Below are positions 27,401 to 35,701 of a DNA stretch of 64,000 nucleotides, one piece after another. Numbering within the stretch: the stretch's first letter is position 1; each line of letters opens with the position of its first letter. The notes beneath the pieces are model-generated. The model was not told the origin of the DNA. It ran no database searches and saw only the letters and a list, made by a program, of their open reading frames with translations. This DNA comes from Bacteroidales bacterium (GTDB lineage Bacteria; Bacteroidota; Bacteroidia; Bacteroidales; Bacteroidaceae): the NCBI GenBank assembly GCA_015060835.1, contig SUXT01000002.1:1-64000 (forward strand), written 5' to 3'. Position numbers and translations under genes: made by a program.

Positions 27401-27438
27401 ATTCCCGACAACATTATCAATAATAGTGCCTTTTTCAT
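24427..27438 (-). CDS. Exported tetratricopeptide-repeat protein
   Basis: 1003 residues, signal peptide MKKALLLIMLSGMGFAAQAA, then TPR units for almost the full length (for example FYQLGLSCFQTGKYRDAIAPLEKS, ALYGLGYACFQREQYNEALTHFNRYLQ, YYEMGRAYIEQEKNAQAVEAFDELI). Such all-TPR periplasmic proteins usually act as scaffolds, and BamD-like or YbgF-like segments are possible. It starts one base after the NUDIX stop and is followed 20 bases later by an outer-membrane barrel, so co-assembly with that barrel is the most natural inference. No enzymatic domain is seen. Confidence 0.82.
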   Translation of the reverse strand: MKKALLLIMLSGMGFAAQAAGTVQTDRQTALISECTRLHNGKDYKAALTLLDKIDYSTLSTTQLQEVSYLKAAATFATGHKAGRALILQYLDDYPESAKREALSALVAESYYYDRNFEAALKWYDNADISRLEPADRDRADLYQALAMQECGQNEQAVNILSRLRQTSKYHKNDAIFHLAAIDFYNNRLDQAYNGFKSIEMDDKYYLEVPYFIGSIYVKRGEYIRAEKLAKMYLEHNSALPQAIPMQQVLGASYFGQKRYSEAITPLKKYIEGTTKPQRIAFYQLGLSCFQTGKYRDAIAPLEKSTGLSDALTQNAYLHLGIIHLNFNDITKARLAFEQASNMNYDSRIREEALYNYALCIHSERYSPFAESVKVFERFLNEYPNSPHATQVSKYLVEVYMNTRSYDVALKSIEKIRKPSASILEAKQKVLYRLGVQALIDNKTKTAIDYMNRSIELSKYNKQTYNDALYWRGEAYYSLGDYDAAAKSYQAAIANSGSNSTAALYGLGYACFQREQYNEALTHFNRYLQLVPASEKQLRADAYNRVGDCHFYNRNYNTADQYYRKSTETDKSFGDYALYRSAISQGLGKDYAGKVETLRRLISNYPQSNYAEQSYYEMGRAYIEQEKNAQAVEAFDELIKRFPKSSLARKAATETAMIYNQSGNDEKAIAAYKKIITDYPLSEEAQIAAQDLKSIYVDLGKVDEYAEFASKTPGMRAVESSERDTLSYIAAEKIYSRGEIAQAKSAFQKYLQSYPEGSFILDTHYYLGIIYLNQDAPADALLHFGKVIAFPDNKYSEEAMAHSSELYFKAGNYSEAMKLYKQLIAKTGDNERRQACRINLLRCAYKLKDSNEVISAANELLASGNLQPDIEREVYYSRAKTLILNNKANDAVGDLKKLATDTRSLQGAEAKYYLAQIYFDNKKYDECEKEVLNYIEVSTPHSYWLARSFVLLSDLYMKQDRKAEAKQYLLTLKNNYSGNDNIAGLIKERLDKLAAEEQETVAQ

Positions 27439-27439
27439 G

Positions 27440-27976
27440 TTATTCTGTTATCTCTTTTATTCTCTCTTTCAGTATTGTTATTCCCTTGCGTATGGACTGC
27501 AGTCCGAACAGTTCGGGGTTGATATTCTCAATGGGTATCCACAGCAACTCTTCAACATCGTCGGCTGCGGTGGGGGTGTCTCCTTCGGCTGTGCGGCAGA
27601 GGAAGAAAAGGTCGAGCGTGTGCTCTTCGAATCCCGAATAGAGGTATGTGTTCGGTAGCGAGAAGAGGTATTTTACCTCTGTTACCCGCAGTCCGCTCTC
27701 TTCGAGCACTTCGCGTGCGATGCCCTCCTCGCCTGTTTCGAAGCTGTCGATGAATCCGCCGGGAAGGTCGAGTGTACCTTTTGCCGGCTCTTTGGCGCGG
27801 CGCGAAACAAGCAATTCGCCCCTATTGTTCACAATGACAGCAACCGCTGCGGCTATTGCGTTGAAATAGAGTGTGAATCCACAACCCGGACATCGCTTCG
27901 ACTTGAAGTCGTTTATGGCGAATCCCTCTTTGCCGCAACGTGGGCAGTAACCGAATATATCCAACGGATGTTTCAT
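27440..27976 (-). CDS. NUDIX hydrolase with N-terminal zinc ribbon
   Basis: 178 residues from MKHPLDIFGYCPRCGKEGFA. A longer reading (to 28027) starts in sequence that looks non-coding. CPRCG and CPGCG (about 11-15 and 30-34) form a zinc ribbon as in NudC-type enzymes. The Nudix box is GGFIDSFETGEEGIAREVLEESGLR, with the REVLEE metal-binding Glu residues. It probably hydrolyses a nucleoside diphosphate derivative. NADH pyrophosphatase activity is possible but not established. First gene of the operon with the TPR and barrel genes; its stop lies one base from the TPR start. Confidence 0.85.
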   Translation of the reverse strand: MKHPLDIFGYCPRCGKEGFAINDFKSKRCPGCGFTLYFNAIAAAVAVIVNNRGELLVSRRAKEPAKGTLDLPGGFIDSFETGEEGIAREVLEESGLRVTEVKYLFSLPNTYLYSGFEEHTLDLFFLCRTAEGDTPTAADDVEELLWIPIENINPELFGLQSIRKGITILKERIKEITE

Positions 27977-28205
27977 GATGCTTTTGTTCTTGGTGCGCAG
28001 ATGCTGCGCTGTCTTCGCGATTCGCAAAGATAGCTTTTTTTAGCCGAACTTTTCCGATTTTTTCCATTTTGTGTATGATGTTTACAATATTTAAACAATG
28101 TTTGCAGGTTTGACAACTTATTTATCGTTTCACAGGCTGTATGTACGAACTTTTTTCGTATCTTCGCGTGGATTTAGAATATTCAACCAAATAATAAATA
28201 CACAT

Positions 28206-29705
28206 ATGACAAAGAAAGCTCTTTTGGTTATTTTGGATGGCTGGGGCCTCGGTAACAATGGTAAAGGTGATGTTATTTTCAATACTCCCACTCCCTATTG
28301 GGATTATCTTATGCAGACCTATCCCCACTCACAGTTGCAGGCAAGCGGCGAGAATGTTGGTCTTCCCGCAGGACAGATGGGTAACAGCGAGGTTGGTCAC
28401 TTGAATATCGGTGGCGGCCGCGTGGTTTATCAGGACCTTTTGAAAATCAACCGTGCAATTGCAGACGGCAGCATCCGTCAGAACCCCGAACTTGTATCGG
28501 CTGTACGCTATGCTAAGGAGAACGGCAAGAAACTCCACTTCATGGGTCTTGCATCCGATGGTGGCGTACACAGCTCATTGGAGCACCTCAACGCAATGTA
28601 TAAAATGGCTGTAGACGAGGGTGTTGCAGAGACATACGTTCACTGCTTCATGGATGGTCGCGACACCGACCCCAAGAGCGGTGCAGGCTTCATCGCAGAC
28701 ATGGTAAAGAGCGACATGAAGGTTGCTACCATCATTGGCCGCTACTATGCAATGGACCGCGACAAACGTTGGGAGCGTGTTAAGATTGCCTATGATCTTC
28801 TCGTTGACGGTGAGGGCAAGAAAGCCGACAATATGGTTCAGGCAGTAGAGGAGTCTTACGCTGAGGGCGTAACAGACGAGTTTATCAAGCCTATCGTGAA
28901 TACAGCATACGATGCACGCATCGGCGAGGGCGATGCAGTTATCTTCTTCAACTACCGCAACGACCGTGCAAAGGAGCTTACAATCGTTCTCACACAGGAG
29001 GATATGCCCGATGCAGGCATGAAGACAATCCCCGGATTGCAGTACTACTGCATGACTCCCTACGATGCAAAATTCACAGGCGTACACATCCTCTTCGACA
29101 AAGAGAATGTAGAGAATACACTTGGCGAGTTTGTTGCAAAGCAGGGCCTGAAGCAGCTCCACATTGCGGAGACCGAGAAGTATGCCCATGTAACATTCTT
29201 CTTCAACGGTGGTCGTGAGACACCCTACGACAACGAGGACCGTATCCTTGTTCCCTCTCCCAAAGTGGCAACATATGACCTCCAGCCCGAAATGAGCGCA
29301 TACGAGGTTAAGGACAAACTCGTTGAGGCTATCGCTACAGAGAAATACGACTTCATCGTAGTGAACTTCGCCAACGGCGACATGGTAGGCCACACAGGTG
29401 TTTACGAGGCTATCGAAAAGGCTGTTGTTGCAGTTGACGCTTGCGTTAAGGATGTAATCGAGGCTGCAAAGGCCCACGGTTACGACTCAATCATCATTGC
29501 CGACCACGGTAACGCGGACAACGCAGTTAATGCCGATGGTTCACCCAATACAGCACACTCTTTGAACCCCGTTCCCTGTGTCTATGTAACTGACGACAAG
29601 AACGCCACTGTAAAAGATGGTATCCTCGCAGACGTTGCTCCCTCAATCCTCAAGATTATGGGCTTGCAGGCACCTGCTGACATGAGCGGTACACCCCTTA
29701 TCTAA
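28206..29705 (+). CDS. gpmI: 2,3-bisphosphoglycerate-independent phosphoglycerate mutase
   Basis: 499 residues from [16 protein letters not shown]. The extended reading from 28098 adds non-family sequence and is rejected. Asp11 and the nucleophile Ser61 ([16 protein letters not shown]) bind the manganese cluster and the phosphate. [15 protein letters not shown] and DHGNADNA provide the other metal and substrate residues. It interconverts 3- and 2-phosphoglycerate in glycolysis. A TATCTTCG sequence at 28159-28166 is a near match to the -7 element. Two genes follow on the same strand. Confidence 0.95.
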   Translation: MTKKALLVILDGWGLGNNGKGDVIFNTPTPYWDYLMQTYPHSQLQASGENVGLPAGQMGNSEVGHLNIGGGRVVYQDLLKINRAIADGSIRQNPELVSAVRYAKENGKKLHFMGLASDGGVHSSLEHLNAMYKMAVDEGVAETYVHCFMDGRDTDPKSGAGFIADMVKSDMKVATIIGRYYAMDRDKRWERVKIAYDLLVDGEGKKADNMVQAVEESYAEGVTDEFIKPIVNTAYDARIGEGDAVIFFNYRNDRAKELTIVLTQEDMPDAGMKTIPGLQYYCMTPYDAKFTGVHILFDKENVENTLGEFVAKQGLKQLHIAETEKYAHVTFFFNGGRETPYDNEDRILVPSPKVATYDLQPEMSAYEVKDKLVEAIATEKYDFIVVNFANGDMVGHTGVYEAIEKAVVAVDACVKDVIEAAKAHGYDSIIIADHGNADNAVNADGSPNTAHSLNPVPCVYVTDDKNATVKDGILADVAPSILKIMGLQAPADMSGTPLI

Positions 29706-29724
29706 TAATAGACCTACAAGCGAA

Positions 29725-30306
29725 ATGGTACAGATTGGTGATACAATCGTCTCATTCTCGATATTTACCGAGTATTTCTGCTGCGACCCTGCACATTGCA
29801 AAGGTATTTGCTGTGTGGAGGGCGAGGCAGGAGCTCCGGTAGCTCTCGATGAGGTAGAGAAACTCGAAGAGGCACTTCCTGTGATAGAAAAGGAGATGCG
29901 CGGCGAGGCGGTCGCTGTTGTCAAGGAGCAAGGTGTCGTCTACAACGACCCCGACGGTGATCTTGTAACCTCCATTGTCAACGGCAAGGACTGCGTCTTT
30001 GCCACCTGCGACAGCAAAGGTTGCACTCTTTGTCTCATAGAGAAAGCATTCAACGAAGGACGCTTCCATTGGCGTAAACCCATTTCGTGCTACCTCTATC
30101 CGGCACGTCTCGGAAAGGTGGGCGACCTTGTCTCGGTAAACTTCCACAAATGGGATGTGTGCCGCCATGCCGTGGTCAAGGGCAAGCGCGAGGGCATCCG
30201 CGTCTACGAATTCCTGAAGCAACCGTTCATCGAACGCTTCGGTAAGGAGTGGTACGACGAGCTTCTTGTGGTTGCCGAGGAACTGAAAGCACAGAATTAT
30301 ATATAG
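29725..30306 (+). CDS. DUF3109 family cysteine-rich protein
   Basis: 193 residues, no signal peptide. Cysteines cluster at the start and centre: FCCDPAHCKGICC (about 14-28) and ATCDSKGCTLCLIEKAF, followed by KPISCYLYPARL. This spacing fits the DUF3109 family, related to YkgJ-type zinc or iron-sulfur proteins. Biochemical role unknown. It lies 19 bases after gpmI and 22 before plsC, so the three genes are probably one transcript. Confidence 0.8.
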   Translation: MVQIGDTIVSFSIFTEYFCCDPAHCKGICCVEGEAGAPVALDEVEKLEEALPVIEKEMRGEAVAVVKEQGVVYNDPDGDLVTSIVNGKDCVFATCDSKGCTLCLIEKAFNEGRFHWRKPISCYLYPARLGKVGDLVSVNFHKWDVCRHAVVKGKREGIRVYEFLKQPFIERFGKEWYDELLVVAEELKAQNYI

Positions 30307-30328
30307 CACATAGCTGAAATCGGATACT

Positions 30329-31054
30329 ATGAAAAAATTATTACGACCATTTTACCTGCTCTACCAGCTTATAGCATGGCCTTTGGCGGGTATTGCTACA
30401 ATGCTTACCGGAATAAGCATCAGTCTTTTCGGTAAATATATCCCCGTCAAGGGCGGCGATTATTATCCTGCTGTCATTTGGGCGAAGTTCATGATACGCA
30501 TATTCCTGTTGCCTATGAAGGTGAAGGGACTCGAGAATCTCGACCCCGGCAAGAACTATGTCTTTGTCGCCAACCATCAGGGTGCCTGGGATGTCTTTGT
30601 GATGTTCGGCTATTTAGGGCGCAACTTCAAGTGGATGATGAAGGACTCGCTGCGTAAGCTGCCTTTTGTAGGAAAGGCGTGTTACGACACCGGACATATT
30701 TTCGTAAACCGTTCTTCTCCCCAGAAAGAGATTTTTGTGAAGGCAATCAAAACCCTCAAGAGCGGTACGGCATTGGGAATTTTTGCCGAGGGTACACGTA
30801 CCCGTAGCGGTCGTCTGGGTGAGTTCAAGAAGGGCGCATTCGTCATAGCGGATATGGCACAGTTGGAGGTAGTTCCTTTGGCAATCAAAGGCTCTTTCGA
30901 ACTTCTTCCCAAGAAGGGTATCTTCATGAACTGGACTCCTCTGGAGCTTACAGTGATGAAGCCTATTGCTCCCATAGGCAAGGGTAAGGAGAATGTAGAA
31001 TATCTTATGAACGAGTCGCGTGTAGCTGTGGCAAAAGCACTTGGTGAAGAGTAA
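30329..31054 (+). CDS. plsC: 1-acyl-sn-glycerol-3-phosphate acyltransferase
   Basis: 241 residues with an N-terminal hydrophobic anchor (about 5-35). The acyltransferase motifs are in order: NHQGAWDV (NHx4D, catalytic His), FVNRSSPQ, FAEGTRTRSGRLGEFKKGAF (phosphate binding) and VVPLAIKGS. It adds the second acyl chain to make phosphatidic acid at the inner membrane. Last gene of the gpmI-DUF3109-plsC run. Confidence 0.92.
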   Translation: MKKLLRPFYLLYQLIAWPLAGIATMLTGISISLFGKYIPVKGGDYYPAVIWAKFMIRIFLLPMKVKGLENLDPGKNYVFVANHQGAWDVFVMFGYLGRNFKWMMKDSLRKLPFVGKACYDTGHIFVNRSSPQKEIFVKAIKTLKSGTALGIFAEGTRTRSGRLGEFKKGAFVIADMAQLEVVPLAIKGSFELLPKKGIFMNWTPLELTVMKPIAPIGKGKENVEYLMNESRVAVAKALGEE

Positions 31055-31088
31055 GAATTGGTAGTTTAGTTTATATATAATGATAAAA

Positions 31089-31119
31089 AAATAAGGTTGC
31101 ACAGCGTGCAACCTTATTT
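31089..31119. terminator. Bidirectional terminator between plsC and pnp
   Basis: Arms AAATAAGGTTGCAC (31089-31102) and GTGCAACCTTATTT (31106-31119) with a 3-nt loop, between two convergent genes. An A-run flanks the left side and a T-run ends the right arm. Confidence 0.8.
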
Positions 31120-31139
31120 CTTGTCATTATTGTAATTTG

Positions 31140-33305
31140 TTATGCCTCGGGGCGGGGGCGGCGGGGACGACGCTCGCGCTCTACATAACCTTCGGGCTTT
31201 TCGAGAAGCACGCGGCGTGAGAGTTTGAACTTGCCGGTCTTGGGATCGATTTCAAGCAATTTGACCTTAATCTTGTCGCCTTCAGCGAGACCTGTCTCTT
31301 CGATTGTTTCGAAACGCTTCCAGTCAATCTCCGAAATGTGGAGAAGACCATCCTTGCCTGCCATGAATTCAACGAATGCACCATAGGGCATTACGCTGCG
31401 TACTATACCTTCGTACACTTCGCCAACCTCGGGGATTGCAACGATAGCGCGGATTTTGGAGATTGCACCCTCGATGCTTGCTGCGTTGTTTGCTGCAATT
31501 TCGATGATACCTTCGCCGTCAACCTCTTCGATAGAGATTGTAGCACCGGTCTCCTCCTGCATACCCTGAATGATCTTTCCACCGGGGCCGATAACTGCTC
31601 CGATGAACTCTTTGGGGATGCGTATTGTCTCAATGCGGGGAGCGTGAGGCTTCATCTCTGCACGAGGCTCTGCGATGCACTCGGTAATCTTGCCGAGGAT
31701 GTGCATACGGCCTTCGCGTGCCTGGTTGAGTGCCTTTTCGAGAATCTCGAATGAGAGACCGTCAACCTTGATGTCCATCTGTGTGGCAGTGATACCGTCA
31801 ACTGTACCTGTTACCTTGAAGTCCATGTCGCCCAAGTGGTCCTCGTCGCCGAGAATGTCGCTGAGTACGGCATATTTGTCTTCGCCTGCGTTCTTGATGA
31901 GACCCATTGCGATACCCGATACTGGTTTCTTGATTTTTACACCGGCATCCATCAGTGCGAGTGTACCTGCACATACTGTAGCCATTGATGATGAACCGTT
32001 CGATTCGAGAATATCTGAAACTACGCGTACGCAGTAGGGATAGTCGGCAGGTACCATGTTCTTGAGTGCGCGGCAAGCAAGGTTACCGTGGCCAATCTCG
32101 CGGCGGCCTACACCTCTCTGGGGACGTGCCTCGCCTGTTGAGAAGGGAGGGAAATTATAGTGCAACAGGAAGCGGTCTGTTCCCTGTGTCATTACGTCGT
32201 CGATAATCTTCTCGTCGCGTTTGGTACCAAGTGTTACCGATGTGAGCGACTGTGTTTCACCGCGTGTGAAGATAGCTGAACCGTGAGGGCCGGGAAGATA
32301 ACCTACTTCGCACCAGATGGGACGAATCTCTGTGGTCTTGCGGCCGTCGAGGCGCTTGCCCTCGTCGAGGATGCAACGACGCATAGCCTCTTTCTCTACA
32401 TCGTGGTAGTAACGGTCGATGAGTGCGCCTTTCTCTTCAAGTTCTTCTTCGGTGTACTGTGCCTTGAACTCCTCCTTGATTGCATCGAATGCCTCGGCAC
32501 GCTCGTGCTTGTCGCGGTTGCCGGCAGCAGCAATTTCGTATGCCTTTGCATAGCACTCCTCGTGTACCTTTGTGCGGAGCTCTTCGTCGTTCTCCTCGTG
32601 GCAGTATTCGCGTTTTACGGTCTTGCCTACCTCTTCCATCAACTCCATCTGCGCCTTGCAGTGAACCTTGATAGCCTCGTGGGCAACCTTCATCGCTTCG
32701 AGCAGGTCGTTCTCGGAAACCTCCTTCATTTCGCCCTCTACCATCATAATGTTATCGTATGTGGCTGCAACCATGATGTCCATGTCTGCGTTTTCGAGCT
32801 GTGCGAATGTGGGGTTGACTACAAATTCACCGTCGATGCGTGCTACACGTACTTCTGAAATGGGACCGTTGAAGGGGATGTCCGACACTGCGAGTGCAGC
32901 CGATGCTGCAAGTCCTGCGAGAGAGTCGGGCATGTCTACTCCGTCTGCCGAGAAGAGGATGATGTTTACATAAACCTCTGCATGATAGTTGTCGGGGAAG
33001 AGAGGGCGCAATGCTCTGTCAACCAAACGGCAGGTCAATATTTCGTAGTCTGATGCCTTGCCTTCGCGTTTTGTGAAACCACCGGGGTAGCGTCCGAAGG
33101 CAGCATATTTTTCTTTGTACTCTACCTGTAAAGGCATAAAATCTGTTCCGGGGACAGCATCTTTGGCTGCACACACGGTTGCCAGCAGCATAGTGTTACC
33201 GAGGCGCAACATCACTGCTCCGTCTGCCTGCTTTGCAAGCTTTCCGGTCTCAAGTGTGATGACGCGTCCGTCGGGCAATGCTACATTTTTTGTAACAACA
33301 TTCAT
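31140..33305 (-). CDS. pnp: Polynucleotide phosphorylase
   Basis: 721 residues from [21 protein letters not shown]. The longer reading to 33383 crosses the promoter and is rejected. Two RNase PH domains are present: the first begins with [18 protein letters not shown] and the second contains [24 protein letters not shown] and [20 protein letters not shown] (catalytic Asp region). A KH domain ([23 protein letters not shown]) and an S1 domain ([20 protein letters not shown]) follow, with an Arg-rich tail. It degrades RNA phosphorolytically. Single gene with its own promoter. Confidence 0.96.
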   Translation of the reverse strand: MNVVTKNVALPDGRVITLETGKLAKQADGAVMLRLGNTMLLATVCAAKDAVPGTDFMPLQVEYKEKYAAFGRYPGGFTKREGKASDYEILTCRLVDRALRPLFPDNYHAEVYVNIILFSADGVDMPDSLAGLAASAALAVSDIPFNGPISEVRVARIDGEFVVNPTFAQLENADMDIMVAATYDNIMMVEGEMKEVSENDLLEAMKVAHEAIKVHCKAQMELMEEVGKTVKREYCHEENDEELRTKVHEECYAKAYEIAAAGNRDKHERAEAFDAIKEEFKAQYTEEELEEKGALIDRYYHDVEKEAMRRCILDEGKRLDGRKTTEIRPIWCEVGYLPGPHGSAIFTRGETQSLTSVTLGTKRDEKIIDDVMTQGTDRFLLHYNFPPFSTGEARPQRGVGRREIGHGNLACRALKNMVPADYPYCVRVVSDILESNGSSSMATVCAGTLALMDAGVKIKKPVSGIAMGLIKNAGEDKYAVLSDILGDEDHLGDMDFKVTGTVDGITATQMDIKVDGLSFEILEKALNQAREGRMHILGKITECIAEPRAEMKPHAPRIETIRIPKEFIGAVIGPGGKIIQGMQEETGATISIEEVDGEGIIEIAANNAASIEGAISKIRAIVAIPEVGEVYEGIVRSVMPYGAFVEFMAGKDGLLHISEIDWKRFETIEETGLAEGDKIKVKLLEIDPKTGKFKLSRRVLLEKPEGYVERERRPRRPRPEA

Positions 33306-33341
33306 CTTTATAAATATTTCTATTTTTCCTAAATTATCTCG

Positions 33342-33379
33342 CAAAGATATACAAATTTCAACACTTTCCACTATCTTTG
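33342..33379. promoter_or_regulatory. Divergent promoters of pnp and the DUF4369 lipoprotein gene
   Basis: TATCTTTG appears twice, once per strand: on minus at 33342-33349 (toward pnp, 37 bases before its start) and on plus at 33372-33379 (toward the lipoprotein, 24 bases before its start). Both match TAnnTTTG. Neither has a clear TTTG at -33. Confidence 0.55.
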
Positions 33380-33402
33380 CCACAAAAATAGACCATTATC
33401 CA

Positions 33403-34563
33403 ATGAAAAACCGCTTTATTATCATATTTTCAATCATTTCGTTAGTTTTTTCTTCATGCGACAAAAAGCCTTCGTTCACCATTAAAGGCTCTGTGTCCGA
33501 TGCAGCAGGAAAGAGTATCTATCTTTCGCATATGGGGATAAGCAATAGCACTATAGTCGATTCAGTCAAAATAAAGTCAGACGGAAGGTTTGAATTTACA
33601 CAACCTGCCCCTGAGAGCTACGATTTCTACCGTCTGCAGACAGAAAATGGCGGTCGTGCGATTACCATAGCTGTCGACAGCACAGAGACAATCGCGCTTA
33701 CGATAAACGGCAAGGATTTTGCCGGCAGTTATGTGGTCGAAAATTCCGATGAAAGCCGCAAAATACAGGAGATAAATGCTCTGCGCCAGGCGCTGGAGAC
33801 ACAGATTAAACATCTTGCGAAGAATGGCACAGGCGATCCCGCCGAAACGCGCGCTGCAATATATAATGTAGTAAAGGAGTTCAAAGAGAATATCTTTAAA
33901 CAGTATATTGCTCCTTCGCCCGACAAGGCAAGCGCATACTATGCACTTTTCATTCAGGCAAACGGAATTACTATCTTCAACCCCAATGCCAACCGTTTCG
34001 ACAGCAAGTGCTTCTCGGCGGTAGCCACCTCCTTGAGCAACCGTTACCCCGAATCGCCACGCGCAAAGAATCTCCATAGCATTGCAGTGAAAGGTATGCA
34101 GAGCACACGTCCCGTGCAGCCCGACACGATAGATGCAAAAGAGTCGTCGTTGACCGCTACGGGGATTTTCGATATAAAACTGCCAAATGTGGATGGTGAC
34201 AGCATCACTCTCTCTTCGCTTGCAGGTAAGGTTGTGCTGCTCGATTTCATTCTCTACGGCGATACAAGAACGAGCGGCCACTCATTGGTGATGCGCGAAA
34301 TGTACGACAAATATAAGGATCAGGGCTTCGAAATCTATCAAGTGTCGCTGGATGCAAACGAGCACTTCTGGAAGACATCGGCCGACAATCTGCCGTGGAT
34401 ATGTGTGCGCGACGGCGAGGGCGGTTCATCGCCTAACATCCTGCTTTATCGTCTGGATAAACTTCCGTCTTATTTCCTCATAAATAGGGCCAACGAGATT
34501 GTACTGCGCGACGAGCAGATAGATGATATTTCATTGGAAATAGAAAAGTTGCTTAAGGAATAG
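33403..34563 (+). CDS. DUF4369/thioredoxin-fold lipoprotein lacking redox cysteines
   Basis: 386 residues from MKNRFIIIFSIISLVFSSCD, with lipobox Cys at about 19. The DUF4369 domain (about 25-115) opens FTIKGSVSDAAGKSIYLSH. The C-terminal 140 residues have the TlpA/AhpC-like fold (SLAGKVVLLDFILYGDTRTS, GFEIYQVSLDANEHFWK, KLPSYFLINRANEIVLRD). Where redoxins have a WCxxC motif this protein has YGDTRTSGHS, so it should not do thiol exchange. Similar cysteine-free relatives occur in Bacteroidales. A binding or chaperone role is possible but unproven. The long reading from 33115 lies inside pnp and is rejected. Confidence 0.82.
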   Translation: MKNRFIIIFSIISLVFSSCDKKPSFTIKGSVSDAAGKSIYLSHMGISNSTIVDSVKIKSDGRFEFTQPAPESYDFYRLQTENGGRAITIAVDSTETIALTINGKDFAGSYVVENSDESRKIQEINALRQALETQIKHLAKNGTGDPAETRAAIYNVVKEFKENIFKQYIAPSPDKASAYYALFIQANGITIFNPNANRFDSKCFSAVATSLSNRYPESPRAKNLHSIAVKGMQSTRPVQPDTIDAKESSLTATGIFDIKLPNVDGDSITLSSLAGKVVLLDFILYGDTRTSGHSLVMREMYDKYKDQGFEIYQVSLDANEHFWKTSADNLPWICVRDGEGGSSPNILLYRLDKLPSYFLINRANEIVLRDEQIDDISLEIEKLLKE

Positions 34564-34622
34564 GTGCGATATTTGGGTAGTCGTTATAAAAATTACCTAA
34601 AAAATAAAAAAAACCTTTTTTA

Positions 34623-34654
34623 GTTGCAATTTGAAATAAAAGCCATTATATTTG
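34623..34654 (+). promoter_or_regulatory. Promoter of greA
   Basis: GTTG (34623-34626), 20 nt, TATATTTG (34647-34654): a full -7 match and a near -33 match to the Bacteroides consensus. Transcription would start near 34660, giving a 78-nt leader. Confidence 0.55.
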
Positions 34655-34673
34655 CACTCACAATGACGAATCG

Positions 34674-34705
34674 ATGGGTTCCGGCAAGTGATTGTCGGAA
34701 TCCAT
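34674..34705 (+). promoter_or_regulatory. Leader hairpin upstream of greA (possible attenuator)
   Basis: ATGGGTTCCGGCA (34674-34686) pairs with TGTCGGAATCCAT (34693-34705): 13 pairs including G-T wobbles, 6-nt loop. TGTTTTAC follows. It lies wholly inside the predicted greA leader, 33 bases before the start codon. Confidence 0.55.
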
Positions 34706-34738
34706 TGTTTTACTAATTTTTATATAGAGTAAAAAGAA

Positions 34739-35200
34739 ATGAGTTACATGTCCGAAGAGGGCTACAAAAAATTGTTAGCCGATTTAAAAGAGTTGGAAGG
34801 CAAGCGCCCCGAAATTGTACGCCAGATTGCTGAAGCACGCGACAAAGGCGACCTTTCGGAGAACGCTGAATACGATGCAGCAAAAGAGGCGCAAGGATTG
34901 CTCGAAATGAGAATTAACGAGCTGAAGCTTATAATAGCCGATGCCAAAATCATAGACACCAGCAAACTTAATACAGATAGTGTGCAGGTGCTCACAAAGG
35001 TTGAACTGAAAAATGTGAAGACCGGTGCAATGATGGCGTACACCATCGTTCCTGAGAGCGAAGCAAACTTGCGCGAAGGTAAAATCTCCATCAACACCCC
35101 CATTGCTAAAGGTTTGCTTGGCAAGAAGGTTGGCGAGGTTGCAGAGATTACCATTCCCCAAGGTAAAATCTCCCTTGAAATTATAAATATCTCAATCTGA
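34739..35200 (+). CDS. greA: Transcription elongation factor GreA
   Basis: 153 residues, close to the usual 158. The N-terminal coiled coil (about 1-75, [20 protein letters not shown], with tip [18 protein letters not shown]) inserts into the RNA polymerase secondary channel and triggers cleavage of backtracked RNA. The acidic tip residues are present (DLSENAEYD). The C-terminal FKBP-like domain ends [12 protein letters not shown]. Its stop overlaps the start of the HIT gene (TGATG at 35198). Confidence 0.95.
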   Translation: MSYMSEEGYKKLLADLKELEGKRPEIVRQIAEARDKGDLSENAEYDAAKEAQGLLEMRINELKLIIADAKIIDTSKLNTDSVQVLTKVELKNVKTGAMMAYTIVPESEANLREGKISINTPIAKGLLGKKVGEVAEITIPQGKISLEIINISI

Positions 35201-35598
35201 TGGCATCAATTTTCAGCAGAATAGTGGCAGGTGAAATACCGAGCTACAAAGTGGCAGAGGATGACAAGTTCTTTGCGTTCCTCGACATCAACCCGCTTGC
35301 AAAGGGCCACACACTTGTAATCCCCAAGCGCGAGGTAGACTATTTCTTCGATCTTACAGACGAGGAGATAGGCGCAATGCAGATATTTGCAAAGAAGGTG
35401 GCTACAGCCATCAAAGAGGCTTTTCCCTGCGTAAAGGTGGGACAGGCTGTGCTTGGTCTTGAGGTTCCTCATGCCCACATACACCTTGTGCCCATGCAGT
35501 CGGAGAAAGATATGCTTTTCACAAACCCCAAACTGAAACTCACAGCAGAGGAGTTTGCCGAAATTGCACAAAAGATAAACAGCAGCCTGCCCCAATAA
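35200..35598 (+). CDS. HIT family nucleotide-binding protein
   Basis: 132 residues. The HIT motif HAHIHLVPM (about 90-98) contains the catalytic His triad, and KGHTLVIPKREVDYFFDL is typical of the Hint branch. Such proteins hydrolyse nucleoside phosphoramidates or dinucleotides. The exact substrate is unknown. It overlaps the greA stop by one base, so it depends on greA transcription. Confidence 0.9.
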   Translation: MASIFSRIVAGEIPSYKVAEDDKFFAFLDINPLAKGHTLVIPKREVDYFFDLTDEEIGAMQIFAKKVATAIKEAFPCVKVGQAVLGLEVPHAHIHLVPMQSEKDMLFTNPKLKLTAEEFAEIAQKINSSLPQ

Positions 35599-35701
35599 TT
35601 TGTCAGGCGTGCAATGCCGTAAAAGTTGTCAGGCAAGAAGAAATCAGAAATCGGCTTGCAGGGCAACTTTTGTTGTAGCACCATCCTAAAAAAGTTATTC
35701 C

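Noticed and set aside
28575-29477. 300-codon open frame on the minus strand opposite gpmI
   Set aside because: Lies wholly inside gpmI, has no family resemblance and is explained by the codon bias of the real gene.
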